Shown: positions 40,570-49,721, counted from the stretch's first letter. The stretch: 64,000 nt of DNA from Bacillota bacterium (GCA_023421735.1 JAEZSP010000094.1:14657-78656), one strand, 5' to 3'. Numbers and translations are program-made. The notes: generated by a model from the sequence alone, not told the origin.

Positions 40570-42450
40570 TTAGTACGCGATCCAAACATCCTCGCTCGCG
40601 CGGCAGTCGTCCAGGTTGTAGCCGCCTTCAGAGGGGAAATTGCGCAGCCTGTTCGAAATCGCGGAGGGCTGAGAGATATTCTCAACCGGCATGATGTAGA
40701 GCAGGTTGTCCTTGAAGTACTGAATCTGCTCCGCATGTGCGGCGGCGATCTCTTCCGCGCCGACCTGGGTGCACTTCTGCAGATAGTCGTTGTACCAGGT
40801 CTGGAAGATGTCGTTCGGCTGCTCGCCGGATGCGCCGTTGTAGAGCCAATAGAGGTAGTAGTTGCAGGCATTGTTATAGACCGCGTAGTCCGTGGTGTTG
40901 GTGATATACACCGGGCCATGGGAGAACGCAATCGAGATCATGAGGTCGTTCGCCTGGCGGAGCGTGTCCATCAGGTCGTTGTCAACGTACTTCATCTTGA
41001 TGTTGAGGCCGATCGCCGTGAAGTAATCATTGACCAGAACCGCGGTGGGCTCGAAGGTGGTCATCCAGCTGGAGTAAGCAAGCTCGATGACGCAGGGGGA
41101 GCCGTCCGGATACGTGCGCCAGCCGTCTTCGCCCTTGGTCATGCCGATGCCGTCGAGGAGTTCCTCTGCCTTGGCGGGATCGTATTCCGGAATCGTGTAG
41201 TCCACGGCGGGCTCCGCGAAGCCGAAGTAGACCGTGTCGGCGATTTCTTCCTTGTCAAGCGCATAGGCAAGCGCCGCACGGAAGTCATACATGTTCACAA
41301 CGTTGCGCCAGTTGGGATCGTCGTACGTCCAGTTAATGACGACGTCCGCGCCCGTGCGGTGGAGGATCGGCTTGGTCAGAAGCGTGAAGTCGCCGGCCTC
41401 GGCGCCCGCAGCGTACAGACCGATGTCAGACAGCGGAATCCACTCATAGGTGTAGTCGACTTCGCCCGCGAGGATCTTGACCGCGATTGCCTCGGAGTCG
41501 ACCGCGTAGGTGGATGTCATGCTATCCGCGTAGGGAAGCTGCTGGCCGATTGCGTCGACCTTCCAGTAATAGGGGTTGCGCTCGAAGATGCCGGTGGAGC
41601 CGTCCATCTTGGTGATGATCCAGGCGCCAAGCGACGGGGAGCCGATCTGGTTTTCCGCGTCGACGTCCCAAGCAGAATAGTCATAAAGCTCATAGAGCTT
41701 GTACCACTCATCGAGGGTGTAGCCGGCGGCGTCGCACTTGGCGGTCAGTTCCGCCTCGTCAGCTGTCTGGATGTGGAAGTCCTTCAGGTAGTGAGCCGGC
41801 GCGAGCATCTCGTACACGTCGTTTGAAGCGACCATGAGAATGAAGCCCGGGTAATACCCGTCGAAGGTGAGGGTGAAGGTGTAGTCGTCAACCACGCTGA
41901 GCGTGCAGGGCGTGCCGTCCGACTTGTTGCCCGTGCGCAGCCAGTTCGGCCAGGAAGCCGTCAACTGGGTATTTGCGTGATCCATGTCGAACTTCCAAGC
42001 GACGTCTTCCGTCGTCAGGGGTTCGCCGTCCGACCACTTCATGCCTTCGCGCATGTGGAAGGTGTAGGTCGTGTAATCTTCAGAAACGTCCCAAGCCTTG
42101 AAGACGTTGCCATAGAAGTCTTTGCCTTCGCCCGAAACAGTTTCAATGCCGCGCTCTGCGAAGATGCACCAAATCCAGCCGTCCCACGTGGACGAGTTGC
42201 GGATGGAACGCAGAGTCCCGCCGTACTGGCCAACTTGGTAATCGGTGAAGTACTCCTCGTAGCTCACGGTGCCAGCCTTGACTACGAGAGGTTCGTCAGG
42301 CAAGCGCTCCGCAACAGCGGGCAGATCGCCGGACGCAACCAGCGCGTCGAGCATGGGCGCCTGTGTGTACGTCACTTCCTCCGCATAGGATGGGACAAAC
42401 GCCATAGTCGCCACGAGTGCGAAGACCAACAACAGGCAGATCTTCTTCAT
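40570..42450 (-). CDS. Family 5 ABC transporter substrate-binding protein
   Basis: 626 residues with a signal peptide (MKKICLLLVFALVATMAFVP) and SBP_bac_5 fold. The mature N-terminus EEVTYTQAPMLDALVASGDLPAVAERLP matches the paralogue at 26385-28394. No lipobox Cys, so it may be anchored by its signal or released. Heads a complete OppBCDF-type operon; large SBPs of this clade usually carry peptides or oligosaccharides, and the surrounding glycosidases favour sugars. AGAGGTG ribosome binding site. A leader of about 175 bases with an inverted repeat precedes it. Confidence 0.95.
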   Translation of the reverse strand: MKKICLLLVFALVATMAFVPSYAEEVTYTQAPMLDALVASGDLPAVAERLPDEPLVVKAGTVSYEEYFTDYQVGQYGGTLRSIRNSSTWDGWIWCIFAERGIETVSGEGKDFYGNVFKAWDVSEDYTTYTFHMREGMKWSDGEPLTTEDVAWKFDMDHANTQLTASWPNWLRTGNKSDGTPCTLSVVDDYTFTLTFDGYYPGFILMVASNDVYEMLAPAHYLKDFHIQTADEAELTAKCDAAGYTLDEWYKLYELYDYSAWDVDAENQIGSPSLGAWIITKMDGSTGIFERNPYYWKVDAIGQQLPYADSMTSTYAVDSEAIAVKILAGEVDYTYEWIPLSDIGLYAAGAEAGDFTLLTKPILHRTGADVVINWTYDDPNWRNVVNMYDFRAALAYALDKEEIADTVYFGFAEPAVDYTIPEYDPAKAEELLDGIGMTKGEDGWRTYPDGSPCVIELAYSSWMTTFEPTAVLVNDYFTAIGLNIKMKYVDNDLMDTLRQANDLMISIAFSHGPVYITNTTDYAVYNNACNYYLYWLYNGASGEQPNDIFQTWYNDYLQKCTQVGAEEIAAAHAEQIQYFKDNLLYIMPVENISQPSAISNRLRNFPSEGGYNLDDCRASEDVWIAY

Positions 42451-42535
42451 CCAGAACACCTCTTTCTCTTTCTCTTGGGTCGCGCCCGCAATCCCCTCGC
42501 ACAATCTGCACCCATCGTTACCGCAACCGCCAAAA

Positions 42536-42554
42536 TTGGCGCAAATTGCGCCAA
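42536..42554 (-). promoter_or_regulatory. 19-bp perfect inverted repeat in the binding-protein leader
   Basis: TTGGCGCAAATTGCGCCAA: two 9-bp arms around one base. It lies downstream of the promoter and upstream of the ribosome binding site, so it could be an operator acting as a roadblock or an RNA hairpin. Confidence 0.55.
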
Positions 42555-42631
42555 CTATTGCGCGGCATTGAGCAATTCTTGCAAAATTGTGCCCCATTTG
42601 GTTAACGGACGACCCCCCAACGGATAATGAC

Positions 42632-42660
42632 ATATTAACATATGCTATTTTGCATGTCAA
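42632..42660 (-). promoter_or_regulatory. Promoter of the opp-like ABC operon
   Basis: Minus strand consensus TTGACA (42655-42660), 17-bp spacer, TAATAT (42632-42637). The rest of 42661-42844 is A/T-rich with no gene that I can support. Confidence 0.75.
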
Positions 42661-42844
42661 CACTCCAAACGATTCAATCAATTTTTGACTGTATTTTTTG
42701 TAATATCATCCTCTTTGGAACAAAATGTAAAGGGGCTGACAAATAAGACACCACAAATATCGTTATAATGTTAACCATAATTTTTGAGGCTGCGGCGGCG
42801 CGATTGATCATCCGTACGAAAAAGCCAGGTCAAACGGGCGCGGG

Positions 42845-42872
42845 TTGACATTGCGGGGGCATGCTGTATAAT
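42845..42872 (+). promoter_or_regulatory. Promoter of proC
   Basis: Consensus TTGACA (42845-42850), 16-bp spacer, consensus TATAAT (42867-42872); an AAAAGGAG ribosome binding site follows. Confidence 0.8.
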
Positions 42873-42900
42873 GTTGACAAATGGAAAAGGAGCAATCGAA

Positions 42901-43695
42901 ATGGCAAAATTTAAACTGGGATATATTGGCATGGGGAACATGGGTGCGGCGCTCGCGCGCGCGTCCTGTGCGCACAACGCGCGCGAGGTGGTCGTGGCAA
43001 ACCGCACACCCGCGAAGGCGGACGCGTTCGCGCAGCAAACAAACTGCGCGGTGGGAACGATGGAATTCGTGGCGCGGGAGAGCTCGTATGTGATCATCGG
43101 CACGCTCCCGGGTGCTGTTGGCGAAGTTGTCCGGCGCATCTATCCCGCCATGAAGGAAGCGGGCGAGAAGCGGGTTCTCGTTTCAATGGCCGGCGGCGTA
43201 TCGCTTGCCGATCTCGCGGGCATGACGGACGAGGCGTTTCCGATCATCCGCATCATGCCGAACACCCCCGTTGCCGTCGGAAAGGGATTGACCTTCTTCG
43301 CGCCGAACGCCAATGTGGACGAGGTGACGATTGCCGATTTTATGAAAGCCATGGCGCCGACCGGCTCGCTCGATGCATTGCCCGAGACCCTTTTTAACGC
43401 CGGAAGCGCGGTATCGGGCTGCGGCCCTGCGTTTGTGGCGCTGTTTATCGACGCGCTTGCGGACGGCGGCGTGAAGGCCGGTTTGCCGCGTGCCAAGGCC
43501 ATTTCATTTGCCGAAAAGATGATTCTGGGTACGGCCGCGCTCGCGCTCGAAACGGGAAAGCATCCGGGACAGCTGAAAGACGAGGTCGCAAGTCCCGGCG
43601 GCTCCACCATCGAAGGCATTCAGGCGCTGGAGGAATCCGGATTTCGCGCCGCTACCATCCGCGCCGTGGTCGCCGCATGGGAAAAGCACAAATAG
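42901..43695 (+). CDS. proC: Pyrroline-5-carboxylate reductase
   Basis: 264 residues. Rossmann start KLGYIGMGNMGAAL, NRTPAK near the nucleotide-binding site, central VSMAGGVSLADL, MPNTPVAVGKGLTFF and the diagnostic C-terminal DEVASPGGSTIEGIQALEESGFRAA. Catalyses the last step of proline synthesis, reducing 1-pyrroline-5-carboxylate with NAD(P)H. The chosen ATG follows AAAAGGAG. Single-gene unit with its own strong promoter; proA and proB are not in the window. Confidence 0.97.
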   Translation: MAKFKLGYIGMGNMGAALARASCAHNAREVVVANRTPAKADAFAQQTNCAVGTMEFVARESSYVIIGTLPGAVGEVVRRIYPAMKEAGEKRVLVSMAGGVSLADLAGMTDEAFPIIRIMPNTPVAVGKGLTFFAPNANVDEVTIADFMKAMAPTGSLDALPETLFNAGSAVSGCGPAFVALFIDALADGGVKAGLPRAKAISFAEKMILGTAALALETGKHPGQLKDEVASPGGSTIEGIQALEESGFRAATIRAVVAAWEKHK

Positions 43696-43713
43696 CCCCC
43701 GCATGCGCGTGAC

Positions 43714-43747
43714 AAAAAAAGACGGGCGCCCGCTTCCCTGCGGGCGC
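43714..43747 (-). terminator. Terminator of the serine hydrolase-GGDEF operon
   Basis: Minus strand GCGCCCGC pairs with GCGGGCGC around six bases, followed after five bases by TTTTTTT. Probably also stops proC transcripts on the plus strand. Confidence 0.7.
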
Positions 43748-43800
43748 TCATCCTTTTATCATGGACATCGCGACGGCGATCCCTTCCGCACACAGCGCGT

Positions 43801-44697
43801 TTATGCATTGCGCTTATCCTCGTACATGCTTTTATCCGCCAACGAGAGCATATGGTCGATAAAAACCTTTGCTTCGCTGAACTGGGTTGTGGCGCAAATG
43901 CCGAAATTGCATACGAGGGGTTTGCCGTCGGGCCGCATCAACGGGGCGGCGAACGCGGCTTCGATGCGCGCGATTAAATCGAGCGCGGCATCCTCGCCGC
44001 AATCGGCCAGCACAATCAAAAACTCATCGCCGCCCATGCGAATGACGGCATCGGTCGGACGCACACAACCCTTCATCGCTGCCGCCGCGCGGCTGAGCGT
44101 TCTGTCCCCCGCTTCGTGACCGTAGTTATCGTTGATCTGCTTGAAGGCCTTGAAATCCGCCATGATGAATGTGACGCATTCTCCGATGTCGAATCCCTGC
44201 CGATGGCAAAACGCACGCTCGTCATAAAAGCGACGATTGTAAACGCCCGTAAGCGAGTCCGTATACACGCGCTTTTCGGATTCGATAATCTTTTCGATCA
44301 GTTCGCCCTTGCCGAGCGCGTCAAAGAGAATCTCGTCGGTGATTTCACACACCATTTCCAGGCAACAATCAAACGTCTTCGCATCCACATCCAATATCGT
44401 CACGGGACGCGCGACCACGCTGTACACATTTTCGTCGATGAACTCGTACTTGGTCATGCGCTTCCTCTCGTGATACGAGCGTATGCTCACGCAGTTTGCA
44501 CAACGGTTGCATTGATTCCATACGCAATGGCAGGGTTCTTTTTCGACTTTCTCCCAGCCATCGTCCATCGGCACCAGGACGACCCGATCAATCGGATCCA
44601 CAAATCGAACCACATCAAAAACGGCATTCATCGTATGAAGGATCCGTCGCGCCTCCTCCGTGGTCAACCGCATCGCCTGATTCTCCGTCATTTTCAT
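43801..44697 (-). CDS. Diguanylate cyclase (GGDEF) with N-terminal PAS-like, Cys-rich sensor domain
   Basis: 298 residues. The N-terminal 120 residues form a PAS-like domain with the motif CHCVWNQCNRCANC, a four- or five-Cys cluster that could bind a metal or iron-sulfur cluster. The C-terminal GGDEF domain is intact (RMGGDEFLIVL), with an upstream RxxD inhibitory c-di-GMP site (RPTD, five residues before GGDEF). Predicted to make c-di-GMP in response to redox state or metal. No transmembrane helix. It follows the serine hydrolase by 10 bases. Confidence 0.9.
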   Translation of the reverse strand: MKMTENQAMRLTTEEARRILHTMNAVFDVVRFVDPIDRVVLVPMDDGWEKVEKEPCHCVWNQCNRCANCVSIRSYHERKRMTKYEFIDENVYSVVARPVTILDVDAKTFDCCLEMVCEITDEILFDALGKGELIEKIIESEKRVYTDSLTGVYNRRFYDERAFCHRQGFDIGECVTFIMADFKAFKQINDNYGHEAGDRTLSRAAAAMKGCVRPTDAVIRMGGDEFLIVLADCGEDAALDLIARIEAAFAAPLMRPDGKPLVCNFGICATTQFSEAKVFIDHMLSLADKSMYEDKRNA

Positions 44698-44707
44698 CCC
44701 ACTTTCT

Positions 44708-46168
44708 TCAGTATGCGCCGGACGCGAAGCCCTGGTATGTGTCGAGGAACCATTCTGCGTGCTTGATTCCGTGCAGGGTAAGCGTGTTCTCCCGGAACGA
44801 CGCGACCATGCGCAATTGCCCCAGATGAATGTCCGCGACGTGGCAGTGCAGCATGAGCGTATCGTCCATCGTCCACGCCGCCGAACAGAAGCAGTCGTAT
44901 CCCCGATCCATTGGGGTGCCGATCCGCCGACCGGAATAAATTTCCGGGAATTCCTGCCGGATGTTTTTCCGCAGTCCAAACCGGAGCACATGCGCGCCCG
45001 TGGCGTTTTCATAGTGCATGACGGCCTGTCCGTCCGCAAAGTCAAACCGCACGCGCTTCATGCCCATGGCATTGCCGCGCATCAGATACGTCTTCCCATC
45101 CACGCAGGGGCGCATCGAGGAATCCAATTCGCCCGCCGCATGCATGAGCGCGAGGGAATCGATCGTTTTTTCTAAATCAGCCGTTGCGTTCTCGTCCTCG
45201 GCAAGCGGGACATCGGACAGTACCGGGAATACCTCGCGCCAAAGCGCATGGAAGATTTCAGCGCGGCTTCCCGCCGCGAGTTCTTCATAGCCGGTTGTGA
45301 CGAGCATGAAATCGCGCTTCGGGAAGCAGAGGGCGTATTGCCCGCCCATGCCGTAGAAGGCAAAGCCGTCGTTTTGGGTCATCCAGAACTGGTATCCGTA
45401 GCCCTGTGCGGTGTCGCGGCTCGTGGCATAGAGCGCATTATCGATCTGCCGGGACGTCGCAGCGATCAGGTAATCGCGCGGGAGGATTTGTTTTCCCGCA
45501 TGAAGACCATAATGCATGCACAGATTCGCAAACGCCGCAAATTCCCGCGCGGTGGCGCACACACCGGAGCCGCCCCAACCGATCCCTTCCGGCGTTTCGA
45601 TGGAAAAGATGTCGCGGCTGACGCCGATTGCATCGAAGGCAGGGCGCAGCACATCCAGATAGTCCTTGCCCGTCGCACGCTTGATCATCGCGCAGAGCAT
45701 CGTCGTGCCGGACGTGCAATAGCTGAACACCGCGCCCGGCACATGCGAAACCTCGTCGGTAAAAAATGTCTTTTCCCAATTTGCGTCGCTCGGCGCATAA
45801 TTCGCGCCGCGCGTGTAGGGAGAAGCCATGCGCAGAAGGTCACGGACGGTCGTTTTCCGCAGATATTCGTCCGCATCCGCCGCGAACGCCGGGAAATAAT
45901 CGACGCACCTGTCGTCCAGATTGATCACGCCTTGTTCTGCCAGCACGCCGATGGCGACCGAAACGAAGCTCTTGCTGCACGAATAGAGCCGATGTCGGAA
46001 ATCGGGGCCAAACGGTTTGAAGTACGCCTCCGAGACGATCTTCCCGTGACGCACAAACAGGACGGAATGCATATAGATTTCCTGTGATTGGATCGCGCGC
46101 AGATAGCGATTAATCGCGCGTGCGGGAATGCCCTCTCGTGCGGGAACCCCCGCGGACAGCATCGTCAT
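44708..46168 (-). CDS. Serine hydrolase, beta-lactamase class C family (long form)
   Basis: 486 residues. SxxK is in RLYSCSKSFVSVAIG; YCTSGTTMLCAM lies at the YxN position, and GYGYQFWMTQNDGFAFYGMGGQYALCFP is typical of C-terminal segments of esterase-type members. A C-terminal 120-residue domain (SMRPCVDGKTYLMRGNAMG to the end) is extra. No signal peptide. Function unknown; relatives include 6-aminohexanoate hydrolase-like enzymes and EstB-type esterases. It shares an operon with the diguanylate cyclase, and its promoter region is divergent from the AraC gene. Confidence 0.88.
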   Translation of the reverse strand: MTMLSAGVPAREGIPARAINRYLRAIQSQEIYMHSVLFVRHGKIVSEAYFKPFGPDFRHRLYSCSKSFVSVAIGVLAEQGVINLDDRCVDYFPAFAADADEYLRKTTVRDLLRMASPYTRGANYAPSDANWEKTFFTDEVSHVPGAVFSYCTSGTTMLCAMIKRATGKDYLDVLRPAFDAIGVSRDIFSIETPEGIGWGGSGVCATAREFAAFANLCMHYGLHAGKQILPRDYLIAATSRQIDNALYATSRDTAQGYGYQFWMTQNDGFAFYGMGGQYALCFPKRDFMLVTTGYEELAAGSRAEIFHALWREVFPVLSDVPLAEDENATADLEKTIDSLALMHAAGELDSSMRPCVDGKTYLMRGNAMGMKRVRFDFADGQAVMHYENATGAHVLRFGLRKNIRQEFPEIYSGRRIGTPMDRGYDCFCSAAWTMDDTLMLHCHVADIHLGQLRMVASFRENTLTLHGIKHAEWFLDTYQGFASGAY

Positions 46169-46252
46169 GCCACCACCCGCCTTCCGATTTCCGTTTTGAA
46201 AATAAATTCGACAGGCCGCTCAAAATTCCCTTTCCATTGTGACCACGACAAT

Positions 46253-46379
46253 TTGTAAATTCACGTAAAATGGCAAAATACGATTGACAAGTCATCCCAT
46301 TTTTGCATTCGGATAGCCACTTTTAATACATTTTGCCAGAAATATGTATAAAACATATGATAATTTACAAATAATTTAC
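46253..46379. promoter_or_regulatory. Repeated GTAAATT half-sites in the divergent intergenic region
   Basis: TTGTAAATT (46253-46261) and AATTTACAA (46362-46370) are an inverted pair 100 bp apart. Each has a second half-site about one helical turn away (ACGTAAA at 46264-46270; AATTTAC at 46373-46379). Direct repeats spaced 10-11 bp are typical AraC-family sites, and the right pair directly follows the AraC -10 box. Confidence 0.55.
46333..46361 (+). promoter_or_regulatory. Promoter of the AraC-MATE operon
   Basis: TTGCCA (46333-46338), 17-bp spacer, TATGAT (46356-46361). About 140 bases of leader follow before the gene. No other feature is seen in 46169-46502 besides the half-sites. Confidence 0.6.
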
Positions 46380-46502
46380 GCTTAAATCGGTGGTGTTGTT
46401 ATGCCAGATATTGATTCCGAATCCTATGATGCCTTATAATAAGCATGCTGCAAAATTTGCACAGGGAAAACGAAAGTTTGAGGCGCACGGAGGCAAAAGA
46501 GA

Positions 46503-47399
46503 ATGGATCACCAGTTTTTTTACGAGAGTCACGTCTCCCGCATCCGCATTACAAAGGCGCCAAGCTACTCCTTTACGGCGCACATGCACGACAAAGTGGA
46601 GCTGCTTTACGCCATCACGGGTACAACAATCGTGAATATTGACGACACTTCGCACACGCTGACGCCGGGTGAGGCGGTGCTGATCTGGCCAAACCGCATC
46701 CATTCCTACACAAATATTGCGCAGGGTGTGGATTATATGGCAATCATTGATCCTTCCTGCATCCACGAGCATGCGAGTATGTTCATCACGCACGATTGCG
46801 TTTATCCATACCTCCCGGCGGAGAAGGTGCACCCGCATGTGGCGATGTGCCTGGAGGCACTGATGTCAAAACCCACGCCGCCCATGCCGCTTGTGAACGC
46901 ATATCTCGACATCGCAATGGGGCGGCTGCTCGAACGGCTCGACCTCGTTTCGGCAAACGACGTACATCGGCAGGAATTGGTGGGCAACATTCTGCTGTAC
47001 ATCGCGGAGCATATTCACGACGAGATCACGCTCGACACCCTCGCGCGCGACCTGTTTGCAAACAAGTATCAGATTTCGCGCATCTTTTCGACGAAGATCG
47101 GCTGCAACCTGTGCACCTATGTGAATAGGCTGCGCATCGCCTCTTCTTTGAACCTGCTCAAAGATCCGTCGCTCAACATTTCGGACATCGCGGAGCAGTG
47201 CGGCTTCAACAGCGAGCGCACATTCTTCCGCGTATTCCGCGAACAGTGCGGCATTACGCCCAAGCAGTACCGCCAGCGGCTCGACATGACGGCGGGCAAC
47301 AGCTTCATCAACTCCTCCATGCCGAGAACCGGCGCGGTGTACGCGGACATGCTGCGCAATCAGGAACACGATCCGGAATATTCATTCCTGTTTTTATAA
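46503..47399 (+). CDS. AraC family transcriptional regulator with cupin sensor domain
   Basis: 298 residues. The N-terminal cupin (MHDKVELLYAITGTTIVNIDDTSHTLTPGEAVLIWPNRIHSY) is a sugar-binding-type sensor; the C-terminal AraC domain has two HTHs (TLDTLARDLFANKYQISRIF and NISDIAEQCGFNSERTFFRVFRE). GGAGG sits nine bases before the ATG. Candidate targets are the divergent serine hydrolase operon and the downstream MATE gene, which is 24 bases away. Confidence 0.93.
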   Translation: MDHQFFYESHVSRIRITKAPSYSFTAHMHDKVELLYAITGTTIVNIDDTSHTLTPGEAVLIWPNRIHSYTNIAQGVDYMAIIDPSCIHEHASMFITHDCVYPYLPAEKVHPHVAMCLEALMSKPTPPMPLVNAYLDIAMGRLLERLDLVSANDVHRQELVGNILLYIAEHIHDEITLDTLARDLFANKYQISRIFSTKIGCNLCTYVNRLRIASSLNLLKDPSLNISDIAEQCGFNSERTFFRVFREQCGITPKQYRQRLDMTAGNSFINSSMPRTGAVYADMLRNQEHDPEYSFLFL

Positions 47400-47423
47400 A
47401 AGCCCCAATGAAAAGAGATTGAC

Positions 47424-48782
47424 ATGGTCCAAAAACACAAAAATGTGGATATGACCGAGGGCGTCATCTGGAAGCAGTTTATCGCATTTGCCGTACCCCT
47501 GCTTATGGGCTTTATCTTTCAGCAGCTCTACAACACGGTAGATTCCATAGTGGTGGGGAATTTCGTCAGCACAGAGGCGCTTGCGGCCGTGGGTTCGGTT
47601 GGCTCGATCATCAACACGCTGATCGGCATATTTGCGGGATTCGGAACCGGCGCAAGCGTGGTCATCGCGCGGCTGTACGGTGCGCGCGACGATGGGGGCG
47701 TTTCGAAGGCGGTGCATACGACGGTTGTGATGACGCTGTATCTCGCGCTCATCTTTACCGCGGTTGGCGTGGCGATGGTGCCCTTCATGCTGCGGATGAT
47801 GAAAACCCCGGACGACGTGTTTGGGGAGGCGCGCACCTACCTCACCATCTACTTTGCGGGCGTAGTCGGGCTCATGTTCTACAACATCGGCGCCGGCATC
47901 CTGCGTGCGGTGGGCGATTCGCGCCGTCCGCTCTATTTTCTGGTCTTTTCCGCATTGACGAACACAGCGCTCGACCTTTTATTCGTCTTGACATTTCATC
48001 TGGGCATCGCGGGCGTCGCCTATGCGACGGTCGTTTCCCAGCTATTGTCAGCGGCGCTTGTGCTGTTCACTCTTTCGCGTTCCTCCGGCCCGCAAAGGCT
48101 GAACCGCCACGTGCTGCGCATATCACCGCCGATGCTGAAATCCATCGTCAAAATCGGCATGCCGGCAGCCATTCAATCCGGATTGACGTCGTTTTCAAAC
48201 GTCTTTGTGCAGTCCTACATCAATTCCTTTGGCTCCGCGTGCATGGCGGGCTGGTCGGTTTACGGAAAGCTCGATCAGCTCGCGCTGCTGCCCATGCAGT
48301 CGATTTCGATGGCATCGACCACGTTCGTCGGTCAGAATCTCGGCGCGCGGGACATGGCGCGCGCGAAGCGCGGCGTGCGGACGGCGATTTTGATGTCAAC
48401 GCTTTCCACGGCGTCGCTCATGCTGCCGCTGATGGTTTTTGCAGGGCCGCTGTTGCGCATTTTCAATCACGATCCGGAAGTGCTCGCGTTCGGGCGGCTG
48501 TTTGTCGTGTGGATGTCGCCGTTTTACGTATTTGCGTGCGTCAACGACATCCTCGCGGGCGCGCTGCGCGGCGCGGGTGAATCGAAGGCGCCGATGTTTA
48601 TCATGCTGGCCTGCTTTGTGGTCATCCGCCAGATCTATCTCTACTTTATCTCCCGCGCCACACAGACGGTTTTGCCGATCGCGCTGGGATATCCGCTCGG
48701 ATGGATCCTGTGCGCCGCCCTCCAGTTTGCATATTACAAACTGAGCGGCTGGGAAAAGCGGCAGGAGCGGGTGTTGGCATAA
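47424..48782 (+). CDS. MATE family efflux transporter
   Basis: 452 residues, twelve transmembrane helices in two related halves (VPLLMGFIFQQLYNTVDSIVVGNFV and the corresponding region after residue 235). Exports cationic drugs or metabolites with Na+ or H+ antiport. It follows the AraC regulator on the same strand, suggesting regulated expression. The ribosome binding site is weak (GAGAT). A bidirectional terminator overlaps its stop region. Confidence 0.93.
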   Translation: MVQKHKNVDMTEGVIWKQFIAFAVPLLMGFIFQQLYNTVDSIVVGNFVSTEALAAVGSVGSIINTLIGIFAGFGTGASVVIARLYGARDDGGVSKAVHTTVVMTLYLALIFTAVGVAMVPFMLRMMKTPDDVFGEARTYLTIYFAGVVGLMFYNIGAGILRAVGDSRRPLYFLVFSALTNTALDLLFVLTFHLGIAGVAYATVVSQLLSAALVLFTLSRSSGPQRLNRHVLRISPPMLKSIVKIGMPAAIQSGLTSFSNVFVQSYINSFGSACMAGWSVYGKLDQLALLPMQSISMASTTFVGQNLGARDMARAKRGVRTAILMSTLSTASLMLPLMVFAGPLLRIFNHDPEVLAFGRLFVVWMSPFYVFACVNDILAGALRGAGESKAPMFIMLACFVVIRQIYLYFISRATQTVLPIALGYPLGWILCAALQFAYYKLSGWEKRQERVLA

Positions 48783-48810
48783 GAAAAGCGGCCCGGAAGC
48801 CGCTTTTCTT
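48781..48810. terminator. Bidirectional terminator between convergent genes
   Basis: AAGAAAAGCGGC pairs with GCCGCTTTTCTT around CCGGAA: T-rich on both strands, serving the MATE gene and the secreted-protein gene. Confidence 0.85.
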
Positions 48811-48825
48811 GATCCTTACCGTTTA

Positions 48826-49659
48826 TCAATCCGCGTAAAAGAGTCCGTTGAAAACGTCCATGGTTGAGACGGTCTTGCCGCCGACTTCGACGTTCATCGT
48901 CCCGGAAAGCCGCAGCCAGCCGGCGTCGTAATAGTTCATCGGATTCTGATCGAGCGCCTGTATGTAGAGCCATTCCACATCGTCCGTCGCGACGATGACG
49001 GCCTGCTCGCCCGCCGTGATTTTCAGCGCGGTTCCGCCGTTTTGCCGGGAGACCCGCAGGGTGATATCCTTTTTGAGCGTCACGACGGTGCCCATGGCGT
49101 AGATGTCGCGCGGCACTTCCACGAGCGCGGGCACGGCGGTCGTATATTCGCCCGTCTGATCGTCAAAGTAGCCGTTATCGGTGATGATGAAGTCGGCTCT
49201 GCGGAACCACGTTTGGAGAACCGCGCCGCGCACGGTTGCGGTGAATCCTTCATCCGTGATCGCGATGCTGCCCGCCCAGGCGGGCAAGGCGCCGCAGTAT
49301 TCGAGCGCGCCCTCCTTGTAGCGATAGACGTAATTCTGCGGATCGTCGCTGGGGCCATCCTCGCTGACGAGCAGGTACGCGCGGTCGGCCTCCGAAAGGC
49401 GCATGGCGTAGAGCTTCCCGTTGAGCGTGTCACCGGTGCCAAGGAGAGACTGGTCATTCACCCGCAGTTCGTACGTCTGGCCCTTTGCCTCTGAAACGGA
49501 GATCTTGTCCGGCTGTCCGTCGCCGTCCAGGTCGATCAGCGTATTGTTCGGGTCGATCTCCAGAATCGTCTTGGTTGCAAGCTGTGTCACGCCCCCCGCG
49601 TACGCCGTTCCCGTCAGTATGAGAGAAGCCGCGCACAAAAGAATCAGCAGTCTTCGCAT
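48826..49659 (-). CDS. Secreted protein with a DxDxDG calcium-binding motif
   Basis: 277 residues with a signal peptide (MRRLLILLCAASLILTGTAY, cleavage near AYA-GG). LIDLDGDGQPDKI (D43, D45, D47, D51) is a VCBS/FG-GAP-like or dockerin-like calcium loop. The C-terminal 90 residues (VVTLKKDITLRVSRQNGGTALKI to WLYIQALDQNPMNYYDAGWLRL) look like an SH3-type domain. Not recognised as a named family. Exported, maybe cell-wall associated. AGGAGG at nine bases supports this start over two upstream ATGs. Confidence 0.75.
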   Translation of the reverse strand: MRRLLILLCAASLILTGTAYAGGVTQLATKTILEIDPNNTLIDLDGDGQPDKISVSEAKGQTYELRVNDQSLLGTGDTLNGKLYAMRLSEADRAYLLVSEDGPSDDPQNYVYRYKEGALEYCGALPAWAGSIAITDEGFTATVRGAVLQTWFRRADFIITDNGYFDDQTGEYTTAVPALVEVPRDIYAMGTVVTLKKDITLRVSRQNGGTALKITAGEQAVIVATDDVEWLYIQALDQNPMNYYDAGWLRLSGTMNVEVGGKTVSTMDVFNGLFYAD

Positions 49660-49721
49660 CAAAATCATCCTCCTCACATGCCAAATAGACGCATGCAGGG
49701 AGGATGATGTTCCAGTTTCTG

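Noticed and set aside
40531..41826. 431-codon open frame antisense to the binding-protein gene
   Set aside because: Lies wholly within a well-supported gene and has low-complexity, Arg/Val-rich composition typical of shadow frames.
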